Virus record (IMG/VR): IMGVR_UViG_3300026118_000039
Location: 1-25,680 of that record
From: a virus
Reading direction: 5' to 3' (one strand)
Length of the DNA stretch: 25,680 nt
The position numbers were made by a program, and so were the translations under genes. Below are positions 13,563 to 20,891 of the stretch, one piece after another. Each line of letters starts with the position of its first letter. Position 1 is the first letter of the stretch. The notes beneath the pieces were generated by a model that was not told the DNA's origin, searched no databases, and worked only from the letters and a program-made list of their open reading frames with translations.

Positions 13563-14927
13563 ATGGCTTGTAGCGCACGCAGTTTCACGGATTTCCTCGT
13601 CGATCAACAGCCGCATTACGATGAAATGATCTGGGTGGACATCACCCCGCGAGACGGCCTCGTGATGCACATCTCTACCGGTACACAGAAAGCCGGTGTG
13701 GGCACAACCCTGTATCAAGATCGGCTGCACTCCGTTTACCCGGACACCACGCAGAAGTGGAACGCGGTAACGAATGTGGCGTGCGTGGGTTCGCCGTGCG
13801 ATCCGACTGCGACCAAGATCGGCATGGGTGCCAGTCGGCGTGATTACAATGCGCTGGCGCAAAGCTGGGAATCAGACCTGTTCTGTTACGACTCGATGAT
13901 CCCCATCAGTCATCCCAAGGAAACTTTCGAACAATACGTTTCCAAGATTCTCCGCCCGTCCACGGTTGTCATCACGTCGCAGTTGATCCGCAAATCGCTC
14001 CTGCTCTGGGCCGACAAAAAATGGGTGGCCAACGCGACGATGACTGAGTTCAACCACTTCTGGGATGTGATCCCGGGCACAACTCAGGAAGCGTACCTTT
14101 ACACGAGTGCGATTCCGACTTCGATGCTCACGCCGCAGATGCTTCAACGTCGAGTCGAGCCGCTGATGGAACGCGGCTTCTTTGGTACCACGCCGTATTC
14201 CGGCAAAGGCAATCTGCCGCTGTTCCCGCTCATCACGGATTTGGATACGCTCTGGTATCTGGATCATCTCGGTGGTTCGCAGGGTTTCGGAAATGGTCCC
14301 ACAATCCAAGGCAATTGGCGTTTTCAGATGTGGGACGCGGCCTCGGAATTCTGGCGCTACGGCCTGAGCGGGCAAATCGGTAACTACGCGGCTCAAGTCG
14401 ATTCGGGCCAGCTTCGGTTCAACCTCATCACGACAACCAGCGGCGTGGTGGGCTATCCGTACAAATTCCAGTTGATCCTGCCAAAGCGCAACGTGGCTTC
14501 GTCTGGCGCGGGCCAGCAGCCCGGCCTCAAGGAAGAGTACAACCCGGATTACCAACTTGCGCAGTACCGGATGTCTTTTATCCATCATCAGAAATCCATC
14601 GAGCTTCTGACGCAGGAGAACGTCGCAGTGAATGGCCAGATGCCATTCCTTAAACGCAACTTCGGCGGTGGCTGGCGCTTCGTGATGGACAACCTGACGA
14701 ACGGTTGCGACGTGAACGGGAATCCGATTGCCGTGGACAACACCCGGCGCAACAAGGGCAAATTCCAAGCGGACTTCCGCTATTGGGTGCGTCCGGCGCG
14801 AACTGAATGGGAAGAAGCGATCTTCCACTTGGGCAATCCGCAGTGCGTCACTGTGGTTGGGCCTTGCACGACGAATCCTGGATACCCTGCTCAGGATTAC
14901 AATTCGGCGAACGATCTCTGCGACTAA
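13563..14927 (+). CDS. Probable major capsid protein, 454 aa
   Basis: The ATG at 13563 follows a TTTGGAG ribosome site. The protein is soluble, rich in Asn, Gly, Trp and aromatic residues, with few repeats and no signal peptide. Size, its own long leader with a candidate promoter, a strong ribosome site, a stable hairpin just after the stop and the following acidic small gene are all typical of the most highly expressed virion gene. The N-terminus ACSARSFTDFLVDQQPHYDEM and segments such as FRYWVRPARTEWEEAIFHLG suggest a folded shell protein, but I cannot confirm the HK97 fold by eye. A different major structural protein is the main alternative. Confidence 0.6.
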   Translation: MACSARSFTDFLVDQQPHYDEMIWVDITPRDGLVMHISTGTQKAGVGTTLYQDRLHSVYPDTTQKWNAVTNVACVGSPCDPTATKIGMGASRRDYNALAQSWESDLFCYDSMIPISHPKETFEQYVSKILRPSTVVITSQLIRKSLLLWADKKWVANATMTEFNHFWDVIPGTTQEAYLYTSAIPTSMLTPQMLQRRVEPLMERGFFGTTPYSGKGNLPLFPLITDLDTLWYLDHLGGSQGFGNGPTIQGNWRFQMWDAASEFWRYGLSGQIGNYAAQVDSGQLRFNLITTTSGVVGYPYKFQLILPKRNVASSGAGQQPGLKEEYNPDYQLAQYRMSFIHHQKSIELLTQENVAVNGQMPFLKRNFGGGWRFVMDNLTNGCDVNGNPIAVDNTRRNKGKFQADFRYWVRPARTEWEEAIFHLGNPQCVTVVGPCTTNPGYPAQDYNSANDLCD

Positions 14928-14952
14928 TCTTCGGAGTCGGGGGTTGGAACAC

Positions 14953-14982
14953 GGGCGGCGTGGAATAGATGCGACGCCGCCC
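14953..14982 (+). terminator. Stable GC-rich hairpin after the capsid gene
   Basis: Arms GGGCGGCGT (14953-14961) and ACGCCGCCC (14974-14982) form nine perfect pairs around a 12-base loop, 26 bases after the capsid stop. Only TATTTG follows, so it is a weak terminator or an RNA-stabilising/processing element that would lower expression of the genes downstream relative to capsid. Confidence 0.5.
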
Positions 14983-14999
14983 TATTTGAAAGTTGATTT

Positions 15000-15272
15000 A
15001 TGGCTGACGACATGTATCCCGAAGGCGAAGCCTCCAACGCTACCGAGAACGAGCGCGAAGACGATGGCGCTGAGACGGCGCTGCTTCCCAAGTCCCTGTT
15101 CGGCGGCGATTGCAAGGTTGGCGACGAATACAAGGTGAAAGTCGTCGGCGTGCTGGAAGACGAGCTTGAAGTTGAGCCGATCAAGGAAGCCAAGGAATCA
15201 GAATCACCCGGAAAATCTCGCATGGAAATGGCCGGATCGAAGCTCGACGAGATGGACGGCGAATACTCTTAA
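15000..15272 (+). CDS. Acidic small protein downstream of capsid, 90 aa
   Basis: Very acidic at both ends (EGEASNATENEREDDGAE, ESESPGKSRMEMAGSKLDEM), with a central beta-like core ETALLPKSLFGGDCKVGDEYKVKV (about residues 25-48) followed by VGVLEDELEVE. The core with LPKSxFGG and GDEYxxKVVxxxEDE recurs, from memory, in small proteins next to phage capsid genes. Possible roles are head decoration or a scaffold-like assembly factor; neither is shown. The ribosome site is weak. The stop TAA abuts the next ATG. Confidence 0.65.
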   Translation: MADDMYPEGEASNATENEREDDGAETALLPKSLFGGDCKVGDEYKVKVVGVLEDELEVEPIKEAKESESPGKSRMEMAGSKLDEMDGEYS

Positions 15273-15650
15273 ATGGCAGAATCAGCCGCATTGTTGGAAG
15301 CCTCGCGCTGTTACGATCAGTGCATCCCGGACGGCGCTAAACTCGGTGTGCTGATCTATCTGGCACTACAAACCGCAGAACTTGATATGACTCCAGCCGA
15401 ATTGATGGATGCTTCCCGGTGCTACGATCAATGTATCCCGCAGGGAGCCAAGATTGCCGCCTTGATGTATTTGTTTGAGAACGGCGGGGGCGGAGGTGGT
15501 GGAGGCGGCAGCGGTGTTGTTTCAAGCGGGGCCGTTGATCCCGTGGCGGCTCCGGCTGATCCTACTGTGGACAATTGGTACATCAACACGGCTGCTGGCA
15601 CAGGCTGGCTCTGGCCAGCAGGCGGCGCAGCGTGGCAGCAAATCGTATGA
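15273..15650 (+). CDS. Tandem CYDQCIP-repeat protein with Gly linker, 125 aa
   Basis: Two near-identical copies of a Cys motif: ALLEASRCYDQCIPDGAKLG (residues 6-25) followed by VLIYLALQ, and ELMDASRCYDQCIPQGAKIA (43-62) followed by ALMYLFEN. Each has two cysteines three residues apart and an amphipathic helix. A run of nine glycines (about 71-79) links to a C-terminal NWYINTAAGTGWLWPAGG segment, which resembles the xYxNTxTG motif of tail-fibre and adhesin tails. The start follows the previous stop directly; the stop overlaps the next start as ATGA. This motif family appears, from memory, in phage-like genomes of Verrucomicrobiota/Planctomycetota; I infer a virion or adhesion role. Confidence 0.7.
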   Translation: MAESAALLEASRCYDQCIPDGAKLGVLIYLALQTAELDMTPAELMDASRCYDQCIPQGAKIAALMYLFENGGGGGGGGGSGVVSSGAVDPVAAPADPTVDNWYINTAAGTGWLWPAGGAAWQQIV

Positions 15651-16489
15651 AAAAGCTTTTGGCATTGATGTTCCTGTTTTGTGCCGCGTCGGTATTTGGG
15701 GCTGCGCCTCCGATCTACGCCTATCGCACGAATCTGTTTTGGACCAACAACGCCGGAGTGCTTCAGCCGGTGCTTACAAACGCTATGTCCATTGGGCGCA
15801 ATGGTGGCCTTTTTTTGGGAAAATCAACGTTAGCTGATTACGGCGGAAATCCAAGCGTATTGGGTTTGTTCACTGAAAGTTTTGCAGCTTCTGGTGATCC
15901 GGCGTCGGCAACTGTTTACCTCCAACGTGCCGACAGCACGGACTACAATTGGTCTTCCAGCCTCGATCTTAGCGTCAGCGGAAGCTCAAACGCCACAGTT
16001 TCTGCAATTACTGGGCTGACGCAAGACGGGTGGGGCTTTAATCTAAGGGCCGATGACACGGGCGATTTGTGGCTAACTCTTTCCGACTCAGGAGGAATCG
16101 TCACTTCCTTAAAACCAGCAATAGCTGACGGATTAACTGCTTACACCTTGGGGACATCCATCGCCCATACGTCTGGTAATTTGTTCGAACTCGGGAACAC
16201 GACCAATACCCCGCTTGCCGTGAGTTTCAACGGGTCTTTGACAGCCAACAGCTCCAACGTCGCAGACATCGGATCGTCACTGTTCCCGTATCGAACAAAC
16301 TACGCCAAAGCCTTCACCGTCGTAGGATCACAGCGCACTGTGGCGTATTCAGACAACGGAACCATTGTTGGAGACTTTGATGCAGTAAGGATTCGCGGGG
16401 CAACGCCGCTGACGACCAATTACGTGATCCCCGCCGTGGCCACGCTAATAATCAGCAACGGATTGATCTTCGGAATTACTGGGCCATGA
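15647..16489 (+). CDS. Secreted tail-fibre/adhesin-like protein, 280 aa
   Basis: The start at 15647 overlaps the previous stop as ATGA; the longer frame from 15575 is not needed. Residues 1-19 form a classic Sec signal peptide (MKKLLALMFLFCAASVFGA, cleavage near AAPP). The mature part is Ser/Thr/Asn/Gly-rich and beta-strand-like, with many TNxx and GxS repeats, and NVADIGSSLFPYRTNYAKAF resembles the DxGS...W/YRNxYA motif of tail spikes and fibres. There are no other membrane segments. A cleavable signal peptide on a virion-like protein is odd. It may be a receptor-binding or surface protein; the sequence does not settle this. Confidence 0.6.
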   Translation: MKKLLALMFLFCAASVFGAAPPIYAYRTNLFWTNNAGVLQPVLTNAMSIGRNGGLFLGKSTLADYGGNPSVLGLFTESFAASGDPASATVYLQRADSTDYNWSSSLDLSVSGSSNATVSAITGLTQDGWGFNLRADDTGDLWLTLSDSGGIVTSLKPAIADGLTAYTLGTSIAHTSGNLFELGNTTNTPLAVSFNGSLTANSSNVADIGSSLFPYRTNYAKAFTVVGSQRTVAYSDNGTIVGDFDAVRIRGATPLTTNYVIPAVATLIISNGLIFGITGP

Positions 16490-16857
16490 AGATCGCTATT
16501 CTGAGTTTGCTGCTCTCGATCCTGTGCTCTCACGCACAAATCGACTTGAGCAGCACCAACGTCGTGACATGGAACGCGGTGACAAACGATACTGGCGGCA
16601 CACCGCTGGGAACGAACGTGATTTACTCTTTGGGACTGTTCAATCTTGGCACTGGATCGCCCTTCTACAGTGCGGTGTCCACCACAAATGAGCTTCCCGT
16701 TACGCGGTTTTATGATCAGATGCAGCGCGACTTGAGCTATGAAGTGCGAGTGAAGGCCCAGGCATTCGGCTACATCGACAGCGACTACAGCGATACGCTG
16801 CTTGTGCGTCGTCCGCGCGGCAAGGCGGGAAAGCCAGTCAATGTAGGAGTGAAATGA
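16486..16857 (+). CDS. Secreted protein with fibronectin-III-like domain, 123 aa
   Basis: The start overlaps the previous stop as ATGA. It has an N-terminal signal peptide (MKIAILSLLLSILCSHA, cleavage before QID). The remaining 105 residues look like one fibronectin type III-like beta sandwich: VVTWNAVTND early, then IYSLGLFNLG, SYEVRVKAQAFGYIDSDYSDTLLV, with the usual Y-x-V-R-V-x-A strand near the end. The C-terminus is basic. Such domains mediate adhesion and are common in tail and surface proteins. The signal peptide fits export or a tail-surface role. Confidence 0.6.
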   Translation: MKIAILSLLLSILCSHAQIDLSSTNVVTWNAVTNDTGGTPLGTNVIYSLGLFNLGTGSPFYSAVSTTNELPVTRFYDQMQRDLSYEVRVKAQAFGYIDSDYSDTLLVRRPRGKAGKPVNVGVK

Positions 16858-17168
16858 TTACCAACGTTCTAGCCTCAATCGTGGTTTCTCTGTTCACGAA
16901 CGTTCACGAGCATCAATGGTCTCCGGTACTTAAAACTCGGGTCTGCGAAGTGAGCGAGCGAACCATGTGGACCTTCCCGGGCTACGACATCCAAGCCTGC
17001 GTGAAGGATGAGCGCCCACTATTTCAGAACACAATCCTGTTCTCGTTGCAGAACGGGCAGTGGGTGGAGGCGACCAATGGTCGTACGTCCGGAATATTCT
17101 TGGTCATGCCTAACGGTGATCGTTGGTACGTGCCGCACCCGAGCGTATGTCCTCCACCGATGCGATGA
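16854..17168 (+). CDS. Hypothetical protein with hydrophobic N-terminus, 104 aa
   Basis: The start overlaps the previous stop as ATGA. Residues 1-14 (MITNVLASIVVSLF) are a short hydrophobic stretch that could be a weak signal peptide. The rest is soluble with several Trp and Cys residues (TRVCEVSERTMWTF, YDIQACVKDE, HPSVCPPPMR) and a beta-like middle (ILFSLQNGQWVEAT). It forms a coupled series with the two secreted proteins before it. No family recognised. Confidence 0.6.
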   Translation: MITNVLASIVVSLFTNVHEHQWSPVLKTRVCEVSERTMWTFPGYDIQACVKDERPLFQNTILFSLQNGQWVEATNGRTSGIFLVMPNGDRWYVPHPSVCPPPMR

Positions 17169-17359
17169 GGACATATCGAAACAATTTCGGAGAGAATCAC
17201 AAAGGTGGCGGCATCGGGCCGAAGTTGCTGGCCTTCCGTCGCCAGTACGGATCAATGATTCGAGCTAACAAGCGGAGTAGATTGAAACAGTGGAGAGGAA
17301 TCGAGGACGGCTTGGCCCGCGCTGAACATGCGTTGCTCAAGCTGGCGCTTCGGCCATAG
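17165..17359 (+). CDS. Small basic protein, 64 aa; end of the capsid-tail unit
   Basis: I chose the ATG at 17165, which overlaps the previous stop as ATGA; ATGs at 17147 and 17123 are alternatives. The sequence is rich in Arg, Lys and Gly (NHKGGGIGPKLLAFRRQYG, NKRSRLKQWRGI) with a C-terminal helix. It converges with the minus-strand operon, overlapping the end of the 83-aa gene by 23 bases, with no terminator between. No family recognised. Confidence 0.5.
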   Translation: MRTYRNNFGENHKGGGIGPKLLAFRRQYGSMIRANKRSRLKQWRGIEDGLARAEHALLKLALRP

Positions 17360-17588
17360 CTTCAATTCTTCGGAGCAGCGCGCCGAGTTTGGCCATGCTG
17401 TCCTTCACGTATTCAAGGTTGTTGTCGGAAAGCTGTAAGTAGAGTGATTCCTTCCGAAGTCTCGCGCAGAGCGCTTCGCAATGCCCAGCCGCATGCCCGG
17501 CTATCGTCCAGTTGCGGAGTTTAACCGCGTCTTGCAGCATGGCAATGGTGTCGTCGAGTTCAGTCTGGAGTTGTTGTTTGGTTTTCAT
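17337..17588 (-). CDS. Helical hypothetical protein, 83 aa
   Basis: Mostly helical, Leu/Glu/Lys-rich with coiled-coil character (MKTKQQLQTELDDTIAMLQD), two cysteines near HCEALCARLRKES, and an Ala-rich tail. It is the last gene of the recombination operon on the minus strand. The first 13 bases of the gene match those of the gene at 17560-17751 (ATGAAAACCAAAC). The start lies 29 bases inside the end of that gene. No family recognised. Confidence 0.55.
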   Translation of the reverse strand: MKTKQQLQTELDDTIAMLQDAVKLRNWTIAGHAAGHCEALCARLRKESLYLQLSDNNLEYVKDSMAKLGALLRRIEAMAEAPA

Positions 17589-17751
17589 GTATCAAAGATT
17601 GCCATGTTCGGTATGCAGCCTTGCGTTCACGCGCGATTACTGACAAGTCCCGGCGCATGGCGTTGATCTGTGATCGGTGCTGTTCCTCGCGCCTAACAGC
17701 GGCGTCGTGCCTCTGCTTGGCTTCAGCGAGCAGTTCTGGTTTGGTTTTCAT
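17560..17751 (-). CDS. Helical charged hypothetical protein, 63 aa
   Basis: A single long charged helix is likely (KPELLAEAKQRHDAAVRREE, then QHRSQINAMRRDLSVIARER). The start overlaps the DUF551-like gene as ATGA. It opens with the same ATGAAAACCAAAC as the 83-aa gene after it, but the bodies differ. It may be a small DNA- or protein-binding accessory of the recombination operon; that is speculation. Confidence 0.5.
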   Translation of the reverse strand: MKTKPELLAEAKQRHDAAVRREEQHRSQINAMRRDLSVIARERKAAYRTWQSLIHENQTTTPD

Positions 17752-17948
17752 GGTAAGTCAGGCAGTTCCATCCAATGCGTCGGCGTGAAGCAGTCCTCGC
17801 CTTGCTGAACGATGCTTCCAACTGGATACGGCCGCTCCCATGCGCGCTTGAACGGATTCCACAAGTGCATCCGCACAGCTCCGTCTTGCGTCACGATAAC
17901 GAAGTCCATCTTGCCTGGGTCCAACTCCTCAATGGGTTTCCATTTCAC
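17748..17948 (-). CDS. DUF551-like small phage protein, 66 aa
   Basis: The pattern MKWKPIEELDP at the start and a C-terminal TPTHWMELPDLP match the DUF551-type phage proteins (W-x-P-x-x-E/D...THWMPLPxxP), which are widespread beside phage recombination and nin-type genes and have no known function. It overlaps both neighbours as ATGA. The full domain is present at its usual length. Confidence 0.65.
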   Translation of the reverse strand: MKWKPIEELDPGKMDFVIVTQDGAVRMHLWNPFKRAWERPYPVGSIVQQGEDCFTPTHWMELPDLP

Positions 17949-18670
17949 GGCACCACCTCGTCAATGTTGGTTGGTTGCGGAGTTGTTTCCCACGTAAAGC
18001 GCACGGGGCCGGGCGTGGGCGTGAAGGGTTGTCGGATCGGAGGCTTCCCGCCGTTCAGTTTCAAAACTTCGGTCCAAGCGTCTTCCAGTCGTTCATTGAA
18101 GTCCTCCGTTGCTTCGCGAATAGCGTCCTGCATTTCTTCGTCCCGCATGATTCGCAGAATCAGTGGCGGCATTCGACGCCGAAAGCTTGTAAAATACCAC
18201 TCGCTCCAACCCGTAACAAACATGGAGAACTGAACCTGCAAAATGTAATCCGATGGGAGCGTGCCATCCAGTAGATAGCGCAGATGGTTCACGATGCCGG
18301 GAGCCTTTGCCTCCACTCCGATCTCTTGGCCCTCCACAACGGCATCTGGAGAGCAGCCGCACGTCCCGTCGTCAGTCTCGATAAACGCGACGCGCTGCAA
18401 CTTCATTCCGGTTTCCAGTTCGAATGCCGGGAGTGCAAATTCTTCGAGAATGTTACCCTGCTCCATTGCGAACGTTGAAGCTTCCTTTGGAAGCGGCGCA
18501 CCAAGCCAACGCTCGGCAAGCTTTTCCAGCATCAGCGTTTTTACGCCTTCTCCGGTTCGCACTTTGCCGAGCGGCGACACTAACCTGTCGGCTTCCGATG
18601 CGGTAAGCTTGCCAGCCCGAGCGTTCAACCACTCAAGCGAATGCTGTTGGAATCCGTCGTGTATCTTCAT
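17945..18670 (-). CDS. YqaJ-type phage exonuclease (PD-(D/E)xK), 241 aa
   Basis: The start at 18670 overlaps the previous stop as ATGA; the longer frame to 18709 only adds residues inside the previous gene. The motifs fit the YqaJ/lambda exonuclease family: W14-NAR-x-G-K-x-TAS (substrate-side helix), QGNILEEFA (E76/E77), GCSPDAVV (D109), IGVEAKAP (E120 and K122, the E-x-K pair) and DYILQVQFSM (Q145, Q147). These are the catalytic residues of a 5'-3' dsDNA exonuclease that resects ends for the annealing protein. It lies downstream of ERF and the coiled-coil protein in one coupled operon. Length is within the usual range. Confidence 0.85.
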   Translation of the reverse strand: MKIHDGFQQHSLEWLNARAGKLTASEADRLVSPLGKVRTGEGVKTLMLEKLAERWLGAPLPKEASTFAMEQGNILEEFALPAFELETGMKLQRVAFIETDDGTCGCSPDAVVEGQEIGVEAKAPGIVNHLRYLLDGTLPSDYILQVQFSMFVTGWSEWYFTSFRRRMPPLILRIMRDEEMQDAIREATEDFNERLEDAWTEVLKLNGGKPPIRQPFTPTPGPVRFTWETTPQPTNIDEVVP

Positions 18671-19824
18671 GGCATCCGCGCAATCTGAGCTTCCACCCAT
18701 TTCGCCCACGATTCGATCTGATCGCTGACGGCGACCGAAAGCATTGCGTCTCCGAAAGGCGGGGCCGCGAGCGCGCGAACAGTGGCAGCGAACGCCTTAA
18801 GCTTTGCCTTGTCCGGCGCAGCGGCAGCGCGTTTGGTCGCTAATGCTGCCTGTTTGGCTTCCTCAACGCGCTGCCGTTCCTGCTCCGCTTCGGCTTCCTC
18901 CTTTGCGGCAAGCTCCGCTTTCAGACGCGCTGCTTCTTTGGCAGCTTTCTCTGCCTCATCACGGGCCTTGGCTTCGATGGCTTCCCGCTCCTTCTTAGCA
19001 ATGGCGGCGAGACGCGCCGCCTCAGCTTCCGCTTTGCGTTTCTCTTCGGCGCGCTCTGCCTCGATGCGCTTCCGTTCAAGTTCAGCCGCCTGTCGTTCCT
19101 GGTCGCGCTCAGCTTCAATCCGCTTGCGCTCGATCTCGGCAAGACGCTTCGCTTCTTCCGCCTCAGCTTTCAGCTTTGCGTTTTCAGCGGCAATACGCTC
19201 GCGGTCGGCGCGCTCCGCTTCCTCTTTGGCCTTGCGGTCGGCTTCGGCCTTTGCCGCTGCGTCGATCTTGGCTTGGCGCAAAAGCTTCGCGTCGCCCAGC
19301 ATCTTGGCGTAAGCCTCTTCAGTGAGTTCGGAAATGTCGCCGAGAATCGGCGTGTCCATGAGCGGGCGCAATTCGTTCTCGCGTGCGATCTTCAACGCTG
19401 CCTTACGCGCAGCCTCCGCACGTTCTGCGATGTCTTCAGCCTCTTGCAGCGACGATTCAACCGGCGCTAAGTCCGCCAGCAGGATGTTATGGAAGCCGTC
19501 CACCGCGCGCCCGTAAAGCAGCGCGTGCTCCTTGTGTTTCTTGCGTGTCGCGTCGCTCTCCAGACGCACGGCGCGCAGCGCCAAGCGGCACGCGCGAGAC
19601 TTTCGAATCTCAGTGACGCACGTCGCGTCCTTCACGCTCTCCGCGACGCCGCGAGCGGAGTTAATCGCCGTGCGCGCCTTGGCGAAGATTGGTCGGAAAG
19701 CTTCAACGAGTGTTTCGGTGCTCGCTTTCTCCAAGCCGGTTTGCTTTGCGTAAACGACAAGCTTGCTGTCTGGCTCTGCCGTGGTTGCTACCTGTTCAAC
19801 GTCGATGGTTGCTGATTCGTTCAT
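18667..19824 (-). CDS. Coiled-coil protein between ERF and exonuclease, 385 aa
   Basis: Residues 1-130 are folded and mixed (SKLVVYAKQTGLEKASTETL, CVTEIRKSRACRLALRAVRL). Residues about 133-345 are Ala/Glu/Lys/Arg-rich heptad-like coiled coil with many EAERK, AEEAKR and KAEAE units, and residues 350-385 are a less charged tail ending WAKWVEAQIARMP. It has no membrane segments. It may be a phage recombination accessory protein of the DUF1351-like or similar type that bridges exonuclease and annealase; the sequence alone does not prove this. The stop overlaps the exonuclease start as ATGA. The repetitive coiled coil makes the opposite-strand frames look like proteins; these are shadows. Confidence 0.6.
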   Translation of the reverse strand: MNESATIDVEQVATTAEPDSKLVVYAKQTGLEKASTETLVEAFRPIFAKARTAINSARGVAESVKDATCVTEIRKSRACRLALRAVRLESDATRKKHKEHALLYGRAVDGFHNILLADLAPVESSLQEAEDIAERAEAARKAALKIARENELRPLMDTPILGDISELTEEAYAKMLGDAKLLRQAKIDAAAKAEADRKAKEEAERADRERIAAENAKLKAEAEEAKRLAEIERKRIEAERDQERQAAELERKRIEAERAEEKRKAEAEAARLAAIAKKEREAIEAKARDEAEKAAKEAARLKAELAAKEEAEAEQERQRVEEAKQAALATKRAAAAPDKAKLKAFAATVRALAAPPFGDAMLSVAVSDQIESWAKWVEAQIARMP

Positions 19825-19850
19825 TGGTTTTGCTGGGTTGGTGTTTGGGT

Positions 19851-20636
19851 TTACTTGGCTTGCCTTTCTTTCCGCGAGAGCAACATATCCAATTCCTCGT
19901 AGCGGTGCGCCGGTATCTCGGCGAACTTTGGCGCTTTGGAGTTCGGCAATGCAAAAGCGAGGAACGATTGCGCGCAGTCCAGAAGTTTTGCCCGTCGCTC
20001 GAATTCGTCGGCTTGCTCGGGCGTGATGAATGCGTTCGGATCGCCTTCAACGCGCGCATCCTCGTTCTCGTTGATCCTGGATTTCAGGCTGAACATCTTG
20101 ATTACCAAATGCCGCCATGCGCTGGTCGTCGCCCCCGTGTCCGCTGCTGTGGCGTCCTTCATCCGATTGGTGTTGCCGGAGCGCACGGAAAACTCGCGCG
20201 TCTCTTCGTGCCCGTCCTTGTGAATGAGCGTTACAATCGCAACGCTCCGTTCAGCGTCGGCTCGCTGGCCAAATAGCATGGTAAATCCGTGCCTGAGCAA
20301 CACCGGATCGAGTCCGGCTGACAATTCCGTTTCGGAGCAATAGCGGTAAGCCGGTTGGCCGCTGTCTGTTTTCGCCACTTTGTCAGCGTAGAAATTCATC
20401 TTGGCGATCTCAGTCTTCAGTTCGAAGAACGCTCGATTGAACTTCTGCTTGTTCTCGGCGGCGATCTCGTCGCGTCGCATGGCGATGATCTCCTTCACCA
20501 CGGCGACATTCTCGGAAGTGATTCCGCCGCGAACGGCACTCTCAAGAATCTCAAGAGACGTTAGCATCCTGGCTGGCGTGGATGTTTGGGGGGCCAATTC
20601 TAGCTGCGGCCTTACGGCCAATGTGTCGTTCTTCAT
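19851..20636 (-). CDS. erf: ERF family single-strand annealing protein, 261 aa
   Basis: Residues about 55-205 carry the ERF pattern: an Arg/Lys/Glu-rich helix region (KFNRAFFELKTEIAKMNFYA), AYRYCSETELSAGLDPVLLRHGF, SVAIVTLIHKDGHEE, then DTGATTSAWRHLVIKMFSLKSRIN ending in a NEDAR acidic turn. These are the conserved strands and the aromatic/basic loop of ERF proteins, which bind ssDNA, form rings and anneal complementary strands. The C-terminal third is helical and variable. It lies one base after the stop of the previous gene. Its partner would be the YqaJ exonuclease two genes downstream. Confidence 0.85.
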   Translation of the reverse strand: MKNDTLAVRPQLELAPQTSTPARMLTSLEILESAVRGGITSENVAVVKEIIAMRRDEIAAENKQKFNRAFFELKTEIAKMNFYADKVAKTDSGQPAYRYCSETELSAGLDPVLLRHGFTMLFGQRADAERSVAIVTLIHKDGHEETREFSVRSGNTNRMKDATAADTGATTSAWRHLVIKMFSLKSRINENEDARVEGDPNAFITPEQADEFERRAKLLDCAQSFLAFALPNSKAPKFAEIPAHRYEELDMLLSRKERQAK

Positions 20637-20637
20637 G

Positions 20638-20829
20638 TTAGTCGATGCTTTTTCTAGCGTCGGTTAAAGCTTCGTAAAGAGTTTCCCCGGTAGAATCGCC
20701 AGACCACGATAGCGGAGCCACCGATACCACGGTGTCGGTGAAAAGTATCTGGCAGTCTTTGCCTAGTGATCGCGCCACGTTCTCCACAATTCGACAAGCC
20801 GCAGCAAGTTCCTGTGCGTCGTTATTCAT
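20638..20829 (-). CDS. Hypothetical protein, 63 aa
   Basis: A small mixed alpha/beta protein (LAAACRIVENVARSLGKDCQ, then TLYEALTDARKSID) with two cysteines and no membrane segment. The start overlaps the 21-codon mini gene as ATGA, and the stop is one base before the ERF start, so it belongs to the same translational unit. No family recognised. Confidence 0.6.
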   Translation of the reverse strand: MNNDAQELAAACRIVENVARSLGKDCQILFTDTVVSVAPLSWSGDSTGETLYEALTDARKSID

Positions 20830-20891
20830 GGGTTAGTTTGCTTCATGTGCTTCGCGGAGAACTTTTCCAACTTGGAGAGCTGTTCGTTCAT
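20826..20891 (-). CDS. Mini gene, 21 aa, fixed by two ATGA overlaps
   Basis: MNEQLSKLEKFSAKHMKQTN then P and stop. The start overlaps the stop of the zinc-ribbon gene (20888-20891), and the stop overlaps the start of the 63-aa gene (20826-20829), so it fills the gap exactly. It is charged and would form one short helix. It may be a real micro-protein or a leader peptide that couples translation of its neighbours. Confidence 0.45.
   Translation of the reverse strand: MNEQLSKLEKFSAKHMKQTNP

Noticed and set aside
13872-14828. Minus-strand frame of 318 codons inside the capsid gene
   Set aside because: Its composition is Arg/His/Val-rich, as expected for the antisense of a real gene. The capsid frame has a good ribosome site and the right context.
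18782-19312. Plus-strand frame of 176 codons made mostly of Ala, Ser and Arg
   Set aside because: It is the antisense of the Ala/Glu/Lys coiled-coil repeat and carries no real sequence features.
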